From the NCBI RefSeq assembly GCF_012272815.1, contig NZ_JAAWWL010000002.1:1394280-1458279 (forward strand): a stretch of 64,000 bases of DNA, written 5' to 3'. Shown here in pieces: positions 1 to 10,800 of this stretch (position 1 is its first letter; each line of letters starts with the position of its first letter). The stretch is from Croceivirga thetidis (GTDB taxonomy: Bacteria; Bacteroidota; Bacteroidia; Flavobacteriales; Flavobacteriaceae). The notes below the pieces were generated by a model. That model saw only the letters and a program-made list of their open reading frames with translations, was not told the origin of the DNA and made no database searches. A program made the translations under genes and the position numbers.

Positions 1-2809
1 CTTCAAGACTTCGCAACCTCAAATAAGAACCGTTTTCAACATAGAAGTCAGAAGGCAATTGATTACCCGCAGCATTTGGCAAAGAAGCCCTTGGAATATT
101 GGTATTCTCATTTTGCCCTAAGACGAAAGCGTCACGAACATAACCAAACTTGTTTCCATCTAAGAAGAAGGTTCCTGTAAAGCGTGTGGCATTAAATATT
201 TCCACACCTTGAACACCGTTAAAGTTTAATCCAAAGTCCCAATTCTTATAAGTGGCATTAAAATTAATACCATAAGTGAAGTCTGGAATTGGAGAGCCAA
301 GATTTGTTCTATCATCATTATTTATAACTCCATCACCATTTAGGTCAACCCTTCTAAAATCACCTGGCTGTAAAATAGCTCGGCGTTCTGGGTCATTGGC
401 AACACCTGGATCACTATCAATCTCAGCTTGACTTCTATATATACCGTCGTTTTGGAAACCAAAAAAGAAACCGATTGGTTGCCCGACTTCATATCTGTTG
501 GGCGTATTTCCTTCTTCATCAATTGAAGGACCTACCAAAGGATTTGGCAACTCAGTAAGTTCATTCTTAAGAGTCGCAAAAGTTAAACCAGCATTCCATT
601 GGAAATCCCCTCCATTGTCATGGGTATAATTCGCTTGCAATTCAAAACCTGAATTTCGGATAGAAGCGGCGTTTTGCGTTACTGGATTTCCGGAACCAGT
701 TGTTGATGGCACTGCTACTGGAGCCAATACATTGCTATTGTCTCTGACATAATAATCCGCGGCAAAGGTCAACCTGTTATTCAACATTGCCCCATCAATA
801 CCAACACTAGTTGATTTCGCAGTTTCAAAAGAAATATTTTGATCAACCAAATCGGTTATTGCAAAGCCCCCTGCAGTCGTATTGTTAAAACTAGCATTTG
901 ATGTAGAATTCAAAACAGATTGGAACAAATAGTCTCCAATATTCTGAGAAGCCAATTCACCGTAACCTGCACGGAATTTCAAGGTATTGAATAAAGAATC
1001 TTCAGGCCACCAGCTTTCGTTGCTGATTACCCAGCCAGCAGAAAATGCAGGTAGAACTATATTATTGAAATCATCCTCCGGAGAAAATCTCGAAGATGCA
1101 TCCCGACGTACTATGGCCGTGAACAAATACTTGTTATCAAACTTGTAGTTTACACGACCAAAGACTGAAAAAATTCTTGATAGGAATCTGCCACCACCTG
1201 AATTCACAATTTGATCTGCAAAACCTGCGATGTTAGTGATGTTGTTTGAAGGCAAACCCTCTGCATACACCGCTAATGAATTGTTATCGATTTGCTGACG
1301 TGCACCACCTAACAAAACATCAAGGGAGTGCTTACCAAATGTATTTTTATAATTTAAGGTAGGCTCAATGTTTGTTGAAATAATTTCTCCTCGTACCTCA
1401 GTCAAATCATTCAACTCATTTAGGTTGACTTGCTGGTCTGTTGGACTCATATTAAAGGTAGGCTGAAAGAAGTTGGAATATGTATTTCTATAATCTACAC
1501 CAACATTTACACTTGCCGTTAGGCCCTCTACGATTTCATAGTTGACCTTTAAATTCCCCAACACATTACGTTGTGTTGTTTGATCATTAAGTAGTTGAGC
1601 AAGCGCATAATTATTTGTACCGCCTGAACCGTTATACAAGTTGGAATCAATAGCTTCAAAACCACCTAAGTTTTCAGGCGCAGTTTCTCGAACAATGGGA
1701 GCAGTAAATGTACCGTTACCAAAGAATGGATTGGTATTCAAATCTCTTTGGTTGTAGGATAGTGATTCTTCGAAGGTGAATTTACCAGCTTTAAAACGAC
1801 TATTTAATCTAACATTAAGTCGTTCAAAACCTGTACTTGTAACAATACCTTCTTCATCGTAGTAATTGGTCGAGAAGAAATATGAGGAATCCTCACCTCC
1901 ACCCGAAATATTGAATCCGACATCGGTTATAGATCCTGAATTCAAAGTGAGATCTTGAAAATCAGTGTTTACTCCTGGATCTACAATATTAGCTGGTTGC
2001 CCTTCATTAATACTTCGCTGATTTAAAAAGGCAATAAATTCAGGACCATTCAAAAAGTCCAATGTCCTTCCAACTCCGTTTACCCCAGCTCGAACATCCA
2101 CTGTTACTAGAGGTTCAGAATTCATTGAACCACGATTTGTCGAAATGATAATAACACCGTTAGCGGCCCTTGTACCATAAATGGCGGCAGAGGTGGCATC
2201 TTTTAATACCTGGATATCAACAATATCCTTAGAGTTCAAAAAGGTAATATCGTCAACTATGGTTCCATCAACAACGTACAATGGAAAGGTATTGGTCAAC
2301 GAACTAATACCCCTAACGATAACGTTGGTTGGAGCACCAGGCTGACCACCGCCACTTTCAACTTGAACACCTGCCAAACGGCCCTGAAGCGCGTTTGTAG
2401 GGTCAGCATTTACGATTTGTCTTACTTCTTCTTGCTTAATTTGAGCAATAGCTCCAGTGACATCAACTTTGGCTTGGGAACCAAAACCTGTTATCACTAC
2501 TTCATCAAGAGCTTGGGCATCAGCGGCCAAACTGACATTAATACTGCTTCTTCCGGCAACTTCAACCTCTTGGGTCATGTACCCAATATAACTGAATACC
2601 AAAATGGCACCTTCAGAAACATCTATGGAGTAATTCCCATCAAAATCTGTGGTAACTCCGTTTGTGGTTCCTTTTTCAATAATGTTCACACCAGGAAGCG
2701 GACCTTGATCATCCGATACATTTCCTGTAACGTTGGTCTGAGCAATGGCCATACCTGAAAACAGAAAGGCCATAAAAACCAACAGTCTTTTTAAGTGGTT
2801 TCTTTTCAT
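1..2809 (-). CDS. SusC/RagA-family TonB-dependent outer membrane receptor (partial)
   Basis: About 936 codons are visible and the reading frame is still open at the left edge, so the C-terminal barrel end is missing. The start MKRNHLKRLL is followed by a signal peptide ending near AIAQ (residue 24), a carboxypeptidase-regulatory-like beta domain (about 25-100), a TonB-box-like EVVITGFG (103-110), the plug with repeated 'GVIIIST'-type strands, and then beta-barrel sequence. SusC proteins import oligosaccharides through the outer membrane with a SusD lipoprotein. The susD gene would lie beyond base 1. Placement after GH16 and GH17 genes suggests beta-1,3-glucan oligosaccharides as substrate; this is inference. 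Confidence 0.93.
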   Translation of the reverse strand, partial: MKRNHLKRLLVFMAFLFSGMAIAQTNVTGNVSDDQGPLPGVNIIEKGTTNGVTTDFDGNYSIDVSEGAILVFSYIGYMTQEVEVAGRSSINVSLAADAQALDEVVITGFGSQAKVDVTGAIAQIKQEEVRQIVNADPTNALQGRLAGVQVESGGGQPGAPTNVIVRGISSLTNTFPLYVVDGTIVDDITFLNSKDIVDIQVLKDATSAAIYGTRAANGVIIISTNRGSMNSEPLVTVDVRAGVNGVGRTLDFLNGPEFIAFLNQRSINEGQPANIVDPGVNTDFQDLTLNSGSITDVGFNISGGGEDSSYFFSTNYYDEEGIVTSTGFERLNVRLNSRFKAGKFTFEESLSYNQRDLNTNPFFGNGTFTAPIVRETAPENLGGFEAIDSNLYNGSGGTNNYALAQLLNDQTTQRNVLGNLKVNYEIVEGLTASVNVGVDYRNTYSNFFQPTFNMSPTDQQVNLNELNDLTEVRGEIISTNIEPTLNYKNTFGKHSLDVLLGGARQQIDNNSLAVYAEGLPSNNITNIAGFADQIVNSGGGRFLSRIFSVFGRVNYKFDNKYLFTAIVRRDASSRFSPEDDFNNIVLPAFSAGWVISNESWWPEDSLFNTLKFRAGYGELASQNIGDYLFQSVLNSTSNASFNNTTAGGFAITDLVDQNISFETAKSTSVGIDGAMLNNRLTFAADYYVRDNSNVLAPVAVPSTTGSGNPVTQNAASIRNSGFELQANYTHDNGGDFQWNAGLTFATLKNELTELPNPLVGPSIDEEGNTPNRYEVGQPIGFFFGFQNDGIYRSQAEIDSDPGVANDPERRAILQPGDFRRVDLNGDGVINNDDRTNLGSPIPDFTYGINFNATYKNWDFGLNFNGVQGVEIFNATRFTGTFFLDGNKFGYVRDAFVLGQNENTNIPRASLPNAAGNQLPSDFYVENGSYLRLRSLE

Positions 2810-2960
2810 ATAGATTTAGTTTAGATTAGCAGTTATTATACTATGATAGTCTATGCTACTTTGTCAAAAGTATAAAATTATTGTTAATTTCAAATTTTTA
2901 ATTAAATAAAATAAGGATTTAACAATTTAGAGGATGAATATTATCAATATCTAAATTGCA

Positions 2961-3992
2961 CTAAATTGACCCTCTTTCTAATAGGCTAGTTGGAATAATG
3001 GAATTGTCGTAGCTGAGATTTCTTATATTTTTGGCAGTAAGGGTTGCCATTTCTTTAAAATCGGCTGATATGGTTGTGATGCCACCTGATATTATTTCTT
3101 TTACCACATGATCGTTAAAAGAAAGTACTCCTACATCCTTTCCTATTCTAAAATCACTATTACGACAGTCCTTTAAAAGTAACCACAAGTCTGCATCATC
3201 AATACAGATGTAAAGCGTGTCCTTTACCACTTCTTCACTTTCGTACATCGGAAGAATTTGTTGGTCAATGTCATTTGCCGAACAAAATTCTTCGAAAGAC
3301 CTCTTAATACCTTGTGGGTAGTCTCGGTCTTCACGATAAAATAAAACAGACCGCTTGTATTTTTTCATTTTCGGTAGTAATTGATTGAATACTTTCAGGG
3401 TACTGTGATAGAATTCTTGAACAACATAACTGTATTCCTTCCCTATATCCAAATACCTGTCAATTACAATCAGTTTCTCGGGTTGCAAAGAAGCCAATAC
3501 TTCTTTACTCCGCTCATGCTCAATTGGGGCAACTACGTACATTCCATATTTGCCAACAATGTTGCCGAAAATGGTTTCAAAAACATCTTCATTGTTATGA
3601 TGAAAAAAAACGTCGATTTGAACCTTATCTTCCAAATTTTTACGCAGTGTATTGTAGAATTCCTGCTGGAATCGTTGAAATGAATACATAATAAGTGCAA
3701 TCCTCAAGAAAAGTTGGGTATTGCTGTTAACAACAAAATAACCTTTGGTCTTTTTAGATTCGACCAATCCTTTCGCTTTTAGCTCCTCATATGCCTTTAC
3801 GATGGTCTTACGAGCGAACCCAACTTCGTCGACCATCACATTTATTGAAGGTAATTGATCCCCAATGGTCAAATGGCCTGAATTGATAGTGTCAATAATT
3901 CCCAAAACCAACTGTTCGTGTTTTGACAATGTCTTGACTTCTTTAAGCTTGTCTATTAATTCTAAAAGCTTTTCGAGACTATTCGAATCCAT
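2961..3992 (-). CDS. GntR-family transcriptional regulator with periplasmic-binding-protein-like sensor
   Basis: 343 residues. Residues about 25-90 form a GntR winged helix (GDQLPSINVMVDEVGFARKT, then the wing SKKTKGYFVV). Residues about 95-343 resemble the LacI-type sugar-binding fold (PIEHERSKE, VIDRYL, VGVLSFNDH). GntR DNA binding combined with a LacI-like sensor is a known Bacteroidota regulator architecture for sugar loci. It lies between the GH17/MFS genes and susC on the same strand, so it probably represses or activates this glucan locus in response to an imported sugar. The ligand is not readable from sequence. An imperfect AT-rich inverted repeat stands just upstream of its start. 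Confidence 0.88.
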   Translation of the reverse strand: MDSNSLEKLLELIDKLKEVKTLSKHEQLVLGIIDTINSGHLTIGDQLPSINVMVDEVGFARKTIVKAYEELKAKGLVESKKTKGYFVVNSNTQLFLRIALIMYSFQRFQQEFYNTLRKNLEDKVQIDVFFHHNNEDVFETIFGNIVGKYGMYVVAPIEHERSKEVLASLQPEKLIVIDRYLDIGKEYSYVVQEFYHSTLKVFNQLLPKMKKYKRSVLFYREDRDYPQGIKRSFEEFCSANDIDQQILPMYESEEVVKDTLYICIDDADLWLLLKDCRNSDFRIGKDVGVLSFNDHVVKEIISGGITTISADFKEMATLTAKNIRNLSYDNSIIPTSLLERGSI

Positions 3993-4007
3993 TTTTTAGT
4001 TAAACCG

Positions 4008-4020
4008 ATTTTTGAAAAAT
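4008..4020. promoter_or_regulatory. Short inverted repeat upstream of the GntR-type regulator (possible operator)
   Basis: ATTTTT-G-AAAAAT is a perfect 13-base palindrome 16-28 bases before the regulator start codon. It could be an autoregulatory operator, but AT-rich palindromes of this size arise easily by chance in such DNA. Confidence 0.2.
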
Positions 4021-4175
4021 ACCAACTTTTTCGGAATTCAAGTTTTTAGTTGACGATAATTCCAACACAAATTGAATTGCTGTGTTAGCATAAAAACCAT
4101 TTGGAATTGAAATAAAACAATGCAGTTTCACTACAAACACTGCAAAGCCTTATCCAAGCAAAAATAAGTCAACGA

Positions 4176-5063
4176 TTAAAATTTTAGACGCTCTTCAGCA
4201 TCCCAAAGTCCCCAAAATGCCCCGACGTCGCCTTCAGCACCAACTTTCCATGACTCATCAAATGAAGAAAAATAAAAAATTTCCATTTGATCTTCCGTCG
4301 CCCATTTTTGGGTGTTCATGAAGTACTTTAAATAATTTTCAAAAGAAGGATAGGCGCCTTCCAAATTTGAGCCTTGACTAGGCCAGCCTGTTTCTGAAAT
4401 AATAACTTTCTTTCCTTTAGCTGCTCTTTCAGCTTGTCGGTACATATCTTTCATATACAATAAGGAGTAATCAGCATCACATCCTTCCCAGAACGGATAA
4501 CAATTTGCCAGAATAACATCACAAATCTCAGTTATACGAGGGCGTTCCCTAAACTCGTAATAGGCATCTACGTACCCGACAGGGATGTGGGTAATAGCTT
4601 CTTTACCGCGCTTAATAAAAGACAACAATTCTTCTTCCGTCAAGTCTCCCCTGTACATAACCTCGTTCCCAATTGCCGCAACATCAACATGCCCATCGTT
4701 CGCTAGTTTAATAAGGCCCTGCATTTCTTTTTCGTTGATCTCAGGGTCATCACCAAGCCAAGCACCCACCAAAGTCTTTATCCCATATTCTTTAGCAATC
4801 TTTGGGATGGCCTCGTTGCCTTCTGTACAGGAAAAAGACCTTATCCATTTGGTATACGGTTTTATTATTTGCATACGGCGATGAATCTGCTCTTCACTTA
4901 CCAAATCTCCAGGTTGCTGATTTTCCATATAGGGACTAAAGCAAAGGCCATGCATTCCCTCTTGAAGTACGGCCCGGGCCATTTCCTTGAGTTCATCAGT
5001 GGATTTACCATCATAATCCAGCGATGCGAGGGATAGTAATTTTTCTTTTCTACCAGATGACAT
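4176..5063 (-). CDS. Glycoside hydrolase family 17 protein, cytoplasmic (no signal peptide)
   Basis: 295 residues, the size of a bare GH17 (beta/alpha)8 barrel. The acid/base glutamate is E134 in AAIGNEV and the nucleophile is E224 in ISETGWPSQ. GH17 enzymes cleave or transfer beta-1,3-glucan. The N-terminus (MSSGRKEKLL) has no signal peptide or lipobox, so it should act in the cytoplasm on imported laminari-oligosaccharides. It follows the MFS gene by 9 bases and is surely cotranscribed with it. Transglycosylation instead of hydrolysis is possible and cannot be told from sequence. Confidence 0.9.
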   Translation of the reverse strand: MSSGRKEKLLSLASLDYDGKSTDELKEMARAVLQEGMHGLCFSPYMENQQPGDLVSEEQIHRRMQIIKPYTKWIRSFSCTEGNEAIPKIAKEYGIKTLVGAWLGDDPEINEKEMQGLIKLANDGHVDVAAIGNEVMYRGDLTEEELLSFIKRGKEAITHIPVGYVDAYYEFRERPRITEICDVILANCYPFWEGCDADYSLLYMKDMYRQAERAAKGKKVIISETGWPSQGSNLEGAYPSFENYLKYFMNTQKWATEDQMEIFYFSSFDESWKVGAEGDVGAFWGLWDAEERLKF

Positions 5064-5072
5064 AAGGGATTA

Positions 5073-6509
5073 TTAAGATTTCATCTCGCTTTTACGCGCT
5101 TCTAGCTGCAATCGTATTTCATTGGCCCGTTCTTCCGTAACATCGTAATCACGCATAATATACATGGCGGCGAGGGTCCCTAATAGCGGGAAAAAACAGA
5201 AAAAAGCATGTAATCCATTGACGGCGCCCAACTGCTCAGTAGTAGGCAAGTCTGAATTAAAACCAACGAGCCATATAATCAGGCCACTAAAAGCACCTGC
5301 TATTGCAAAACCAACTTTAACCATCCACCAATAAATAGCGCCAAAAATACCTTCTCTTCTTTTTCCGGTATTCAATTCATCGATATCGATTACATCAGCA
5401 GTCATTGACATCATTATGGTGAACAAACTACCGATACCAAATGAAAAGAATGGCAATGAGATGATATACATCCAAGGTTTTCCTGGAATAAAGAGGAAAA
5501 ACATCATGACGTATCCAATTATTGAAATAGCCTGCGAAAGCATAAATGCTTTTTTCTTGCCCATTTTTTTTGACATTCGGGCAACGATTGGAATAACGAT
5601 GAACGTTGTTCCCAAAGCCCCTAAACAACCAAATAACGAAACCCAGATACCGCTGGCTCCGGCGTCTCCGTTAAATAATTTATAGACAATAACAAAAAAA
5701 GTAAGTGAAGATACTGCCATGAAGGCGTTATAAATGAAGAAGGTGGCGCCGCACAACTTTCTGAACTCTTTTATTTTAAATGCTTCCTTAAAACTACCCA
5801 GAATTTTTTTCAAGCTACCACCAATGTTCGATAGGCTCAGTGGTTCATAATCCTTATCAAGAGTGGATTCACTTTTGATAAACAAAGCTGGAACGATTGC
5901 GCAAATTGCACATGGAACAGCAACCCATATGGCAAGTTCCCGGGCTGCAACATCAGCTGAAGGAAACCATTCAGGATCATACATTATTATCCAAAATAAA
6001 GGCGCTATTACCCAGGCCCACTGCCCTATCCACTGTGCTATCGCCATTATATTGGTACGTTCATGAAAATCATCACTCATTTCGTAACCCATAGCCACAT
6101 AGGGTACGCTAAAGAATGTAAGACCCAAATAGAAAACAACAGACCATAAAAAGAAGTACCAAAAATTATATTGGACAGAGTTCTCAATAAAAAGCTGCCA
6201 CATAAAGACATAGGCCACTCCCATAACAACTCCACCAATCAGCACATACTTGCGTCTTCTTCCCCATTTTGATTTTGTATTATCAGAGATGAAACCCATT
6301 AAAGGATCCGTAATTGCATCAAACAATCTTGGAAATAAGTAAATCATACCCCACATCAATCCGGTAAACTTCAAATCTTCTACCAAAACGACCATAAAAA
6401 TTCCTAATATCGCTGGGAACATTTGATTGGCGAACATACCTATGCCAAAGGCTATTTTCTGCCCTAAAGGCACTTTCTTTACGGTTGTCAATTGATTTCT
6501 ATTGCTCAT
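5073..6509 (-). CDS. MFS sugar transporter, GPH (glycoside-pentoside-hexuronide:cation symporter) type
   Basis: 478 residues with about 12 hydrophobic segments. The motif RLFDAITDPLMGFISDNTKS followed by WGRRRKY is typical of the GPH/MFS_2 symporters (MelB relatives). It lies in the inner membrane and would import a glycoside with a cation. It is sandwiched between two GH17 genes (20 bases from one, 9 from the other) and downstream of the phosphorylase-like gene, so the likely cargo is laminaribiose or longer beta-1,3-gluco-oligosaccharides. Confidence 0.92.
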   Translation of the reverse strand: MSNRNQLTTVKKVPLGQKIAFGIGMFANQMFPAILGIFMVVLVEDLKFTGLMWGMIYLFPRLFDAITDPLMGFISDNTKSKWGRRRKYVLIGGVVMGVAYVFMWQLFIENSVQYNFWYFFLWSVVFYLGLTFFSVPYVAMGYEMSDDFHERTNIMAIAQWIGQWAWVIAPLFWIIMYDPEWFPSADVAARELAIWVAVPCAICAIVPALFIKSESTLDKDYEPLSLSNIGGSLKKILGSFKEAFKIKEFRKLCGATFFIYNAFMAVSSLTFFVIVYKLFNGDAGASGIWVSLFGCLGALGTTFIVIPIVARMSKKMGKKKAFMLSQAISIIGYVMMFFLFIPGKPWMYIISLPFFSFGIGSLFTIMMSMTADVIDIDELNTGKRREGIFGAIYWWMVKVGFAIAGAFSGLIIWLVGFNSDLPTTEQLGAVNGLHAFFCFFPLLGTLAAMYIMRDYDVTEERANEIRLQLEARKSEMKS

Positions 6510-6529
6510 TTGTCTGGTGGTTTAATTTG

Positions 6530-7828
6530 TTATTGTTGATTCGCCATTACATCAGGTTTTGAAGGGGGTGTTTTTATGTAACTCATCAGGTAGTCGAAAT
6601 CACCATCGAAAGACTTCACGATTTCGTTACCGCCTCTGGTCAATCCTTTAAAAGCTCCTTGGTCCACTAAATCCCATATTACATATTTGGCCTCTCCGTC
6701 AACAGAAAAAAGTCCAAAATGGTTCTCAGAACCACCAGGATTTTCAGCATCTTTCCACGGTTCATCAAAGGCTTCAAAGTAAAAACAAGATATTCCTGAT
6801 TTATTGGTCCAATCGCGCATTAAATTATAAAATAGGGCTTCTTTATATTGATCGCAGGCTATGGAACCATCATCTCCATAAAAACCATTAGAAAAACTGG
6901 CCCAACCTGTTTCACCAATATGAACAGGCTTATCAATGCCCAAGGATTTCATATAAGCAACCACACTATTGTATTGGTTCTCTGCATAATTTTGAGCTCG
7001 AATCATTGCAGCTTTAATCTTCTCCGGTTCCGAAAAACTTTCTTCGGTTTCCAAAACTCCCCAAAAATTTGGATTGTAATGGGTATCATGCATTGGATAA
7101 GTGTGCATCGATATGTAATCCACAGCTGCTATCAATTTGTCTAAATCCTCAATATGGTATTCTGAATCACCACCGCCCCAAGAAGCAAAATTATCAGAAC
7201 TGGTAATCCATAGATCTTTGGAAAGTTCACCCTTCGATTTTAATTCTTGTAGATGGTTAACCCATTTCAAAATTACCCGAGGCTGCACAAAGTAACTTGT
7301 TGCCCATTTCACCATAGCTTCATTGCCAACCGCGATTACCTTAACAATTTCTGGATACTTTTTAGCTAGACGTACAGCTTCATCAATTTCAGCTGAATTT
7401 CGTTCACTTTCATATTCATGGTCAGGCTCTAAATCAGTCCATGCATTTTTGCAATCAATCCATGCGCCGAGCATCACATACATTTCAAAATTCGGATCTT
7501 CTTGTCTTAGTTCTTTTATTGCTTTCAATACATTTGAAGCATGTGGTAAATGAACCTTATAAGTGCGTAGCACTTTGATGCCCATTGCAGCAAGAATTTT
7601 CATGTCTTCTTTCAATTCTCCTATAGTAGGTTCAATTGAATGGTCGGCATGTCGATACCCTCCGTATGAAATTGCCTGATACTCCGAATTTCCTAAAATA
7701 TCTGAAGCTGTCACTTTTTTTTCAATTTGAGTTTTTGGTATACTTCTATTGTTCTGTTCTTTACATGAATTCATCAATATTACAATTGATACAGCGGTAA
7801 ATATTAAGATGCCTATCGTTCTTCTCAT
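6530..7828 (-). CDS. Glycoside hydrolase family 17 lipoprotein
   Basis: 432 residues. The N-terminal signal ends in a lipobox-like LMNSC (Cys22), so the enzyme is lipid-anchored in the envelope. The GH17 barrel follows with acid/base E170 in IAVGNEA and nucleophile E306 in HIGETGWAS. It is expected to cut beta-1,3-glucan oligosaccharides before inner-membrane import. Its ATG overlaps the stop of the preceding large gene by 4 bases, which implies translational coupling. It differs from the second GH17 of this operon mainly by export and by a longer C-terminal extension. Confidence 0.92.
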   Translation of the reverse strand: MRRTIGILIFTAVSIVILMNSCKEQNNRSIPKTQIEKKVTASDILGNSEYQAISYGGYRHADHSIEPTIGELKEDMKILAAMGIKVLRTYKVHLPHASNVLKAIKELRQEDPNFEMYVMLGAWIDCKNAWTDLEPDHEYESERNSAEIDEAVRLAKKYPEIVKVIAVGNEAMVKWATSYFVQPRVILKWVNHLQELKSKGELSKDLWITSSDNFASWGGGDSEYHIEDLDKLIAAVDYISMHTYPMHDTHYNPNFWGVLETEESFSEPEKIKAAMIRAQNYAENQYNSVVAYMKSLGIDKPVHIGETGWASFSNGFYGDDGSIACDQYKEALFYNLMRDWTNKSGISCFYFEAFDEPWKDAENPGGSENHFGLFSVDGEAKYVIWDLVDQGAFKGLTRGGNEIVKSFDGDFDYLMSYIKTPPSKPDVMANQQ

Positions 7829-10800
7829 CTTAATTGTGTTTCATTAATATTGAGTCTTATAGCGATGATTTCACCAGACCTGGCAAACAGTTTTTCTGTT
7901 AATTCTTCTGTTAGCTCATTGGTATCGAATATTGTTTCAGAACCATCGTTCAACACAACAACCATCTTAGGTTCACTAGAAATCATATAAACAATGGGAA
8001 CTTGACAAAGGGTAAATGCCAATTGACCTTCAATCAATTGTATTTCATTTTCATGACCCATCAAATCCCTAAACTGAAAAACTGAAGGCGTACTCAAGAA
8101 TTCGGATTTACGCAGGAGACCAAAAGCAAAACAAACCTTGCCATTTTTTAGTCGAACACCAAGTTCACCAAAACGACTTAAGATATCTTCTTTCACCTGA
8201 CCAGTCATACCTGGTTGCTGGGCTCCTTTACCTCCTGGAGTGTGTGAATATGGATCAGTGGGAAAGGCACCGTAAAGTTTAGGCGTCTTATGGACCCCAA
8301 TACCTTCATTAATCTCGTAATAGTGTTCCAATAAACGACCAATAACCTCGTCACTTGCCTCACTTTCAATGGCATTAAGACAGCATTCTTGGACTGCTAA
8401 TAACAATTTGGAAACCATATGCCAATAGATAGACCCAAGTCCTTCGTATCCATAAAATGTTCCCGATCGCCCCGTAAACGATTTATGGTTAAAAACACTT
8501 TCGAAAATATTCAAAATAGCTTCCTCCTCAGAATCTACCAGATTCGAATATTTTGTTTCACGAAGCTCGTCAAGAGCATTTTGAACATCATTTGCATTTC
8601 TAAAATTGCCATTGAAATGATAGGTACCCTTAACACTTTTTGAAATAAGGTCAAAGTTGCCCTCAGCTATCAACTGCTTTAGTAATTCAGATTTATCAAC
8701 ATCCTCTTCTGAAATACGATTCTTTTGAGCAAACAATGGCAAATCTTTATTGGGATAAAGTAAATAACTGTACTGATCCGCACGAAAAAGCTTGCTTTGT
8801 TTTAGCCCATCCAAAACCTCCAAAGCAGCTTCTGGACAAAGATATTTTGAACTCAAAACAGCCACTTGACCTTCTAACATTTCATCTAGGTGCGAAACGG
8901 AAATTTCTTTTTCATTCTCAACTGTCATTAAGTTGTAAGCATGGTACATATTGTCAGAACGCTTATTGGCTTCAATGGAATGCTCTAAGTAGTTTAGCGA
9001 AAGATGTAAGAAGTTCAACAGCTCTTTTTTTGAGATGTTTTCTTTTTTTCCAGAAAAGTGATTCTTGTAAATCTTAGTGCGGAATGTTCCTGCGGCATTA
9101 CCTAAACCGTCAGCCACCCTTTTTCTGGCAGTATTGTCCACTTTACCTTCAAGGATAAATTTTTCAGCTTCGAAAGTTGCATTGATTTCTTTGAATAGGT
9201 CGGCTAATTCATTTGCAACTTGAAATTCTGATGCCTCGGACTTTTCAAAAACGGCGCTAAAAAAAGACAAAAATCTGCGCAGGTAATAAAGGGTTGCCAT
9301 GGAGACCCCATTGCCTACCAATGCGTTGTTGGCATCATTCCATTCTGGGCGCTGGGTATTCATCCAAATACCAGCTTCTGGAATAAAATTCGAAACTTTT
9401 GCTAGTGCCGTGGCTAGGAGCTTTTCGACAAAATTAACGGTAATGATTTCGCCTTCCTTATTTCTTAAAAGTGCCCCATCTGCACCAACTTCATTCCTGG
9501 TTTTTCGAATTTCCTTATCTAAATCCTCGTCAAACTCTATGGTATCTTTGGGGTTCTTAAGAATATCATCATAGTCCTTGATTCGATAAGGTACATTAGC
9601 ATATACAAATACATCCTTTGTAAATAGCTTTTGTAATTCACCAGGAGCAGTGTCCTCATAAAATTCCAAAAACTTCAAGAGATAAATTATTTGGTGATCA
9701 CCCCAATAACCGATGTAACTCCAAGGATCGTCTGGTTCAATAATTTCCCAATCGAACCCACCCTTAGTTACCCGATATGGATTATATCCATCGAAAGTAG
9801 AAGCATTCAAAAACTTATGAATCATACTTTCAATGAATTGTGGATAGGATATCGCTAAAGCCTCCCAATTTTGAAAAATATCACGCCAGTTGCCTTCATA
9901 GTCCAAAATTTTCGAACCATCTTTCTCGCTTCGGGTATTTATTGAAAATCGATTCCATGGCCTACTTGGATCTCCGTGTCTTCTACTGAATTTTAGAGGC
10001 AGGTATTCTTTACAGAGTCGGGTGAAATTACTATCACCTATTTGATTCGCAAGTTCTTCTATGGTCTTACGATTAAAAGTTTCTGGTAGTCCATTTAGCT
10101 CCTTCCTTACTTTTTCAAATAAGGTTTTATTGGCGTTTTTGAAGTACTTTTCGATATCCCATTTCTCAAGAACATAACCGTGGTCAAAAATTCCACCGCG
10201 CATTATATTAAAGAGGGTATTGCTAAAATGTCGTGTATTTCGTTGAACATCTTTGGTTTTTTGTAAACCATCTGAAGCTGCACAAAGAGCGATCAAATTA
10301 TCCGTACCTAAATTTATGTCGTTTAGAAGTTTTGTGTCAAGATTTGGGTCATTTTTTATGGCGCTATCCAAACCAAATACGGCGGTATGGTCATGACTAA
10401 CGTTAGCAATTATTTTCCAATTCTTTTTTTGATCGGCCGATAAATGAAAATCATCTTGTACAAAGTATGCTCCTTTCTCCGCCTTAATATCAGTCTCTTG
10501 AAGCACTGATTCACCCTTTCTAAAATCATCTACCTGTAAAGAAGACAAGAGATGTTTAGGACTACTGAAACCCAACGACCAAACAACATTAGCCTTTAAC
10601 GCCTCACTTGGTTCTGCTTTGTCGACAATAATTGCACTTAAAGCAAAAATGCCCAAACCAGATTCTTCGAGCAGTTCAGTTCGTTTATAAGCATCGACCA
10701 AATTACTTGAATTGGTTTGCGTATAACTACCTACACCATACGGAAGAACATTTTGAATGCCATCCAAAACACTGACGTTAACTTCTAAGTCGCCATTATT

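Noticed and set aside
2363-2758. 131-residue open frame on the plus strand
   Set aside because: It lies opposite the susC start region, shows no family motif and is Cys/Asn-rich in the way antisense frames are.
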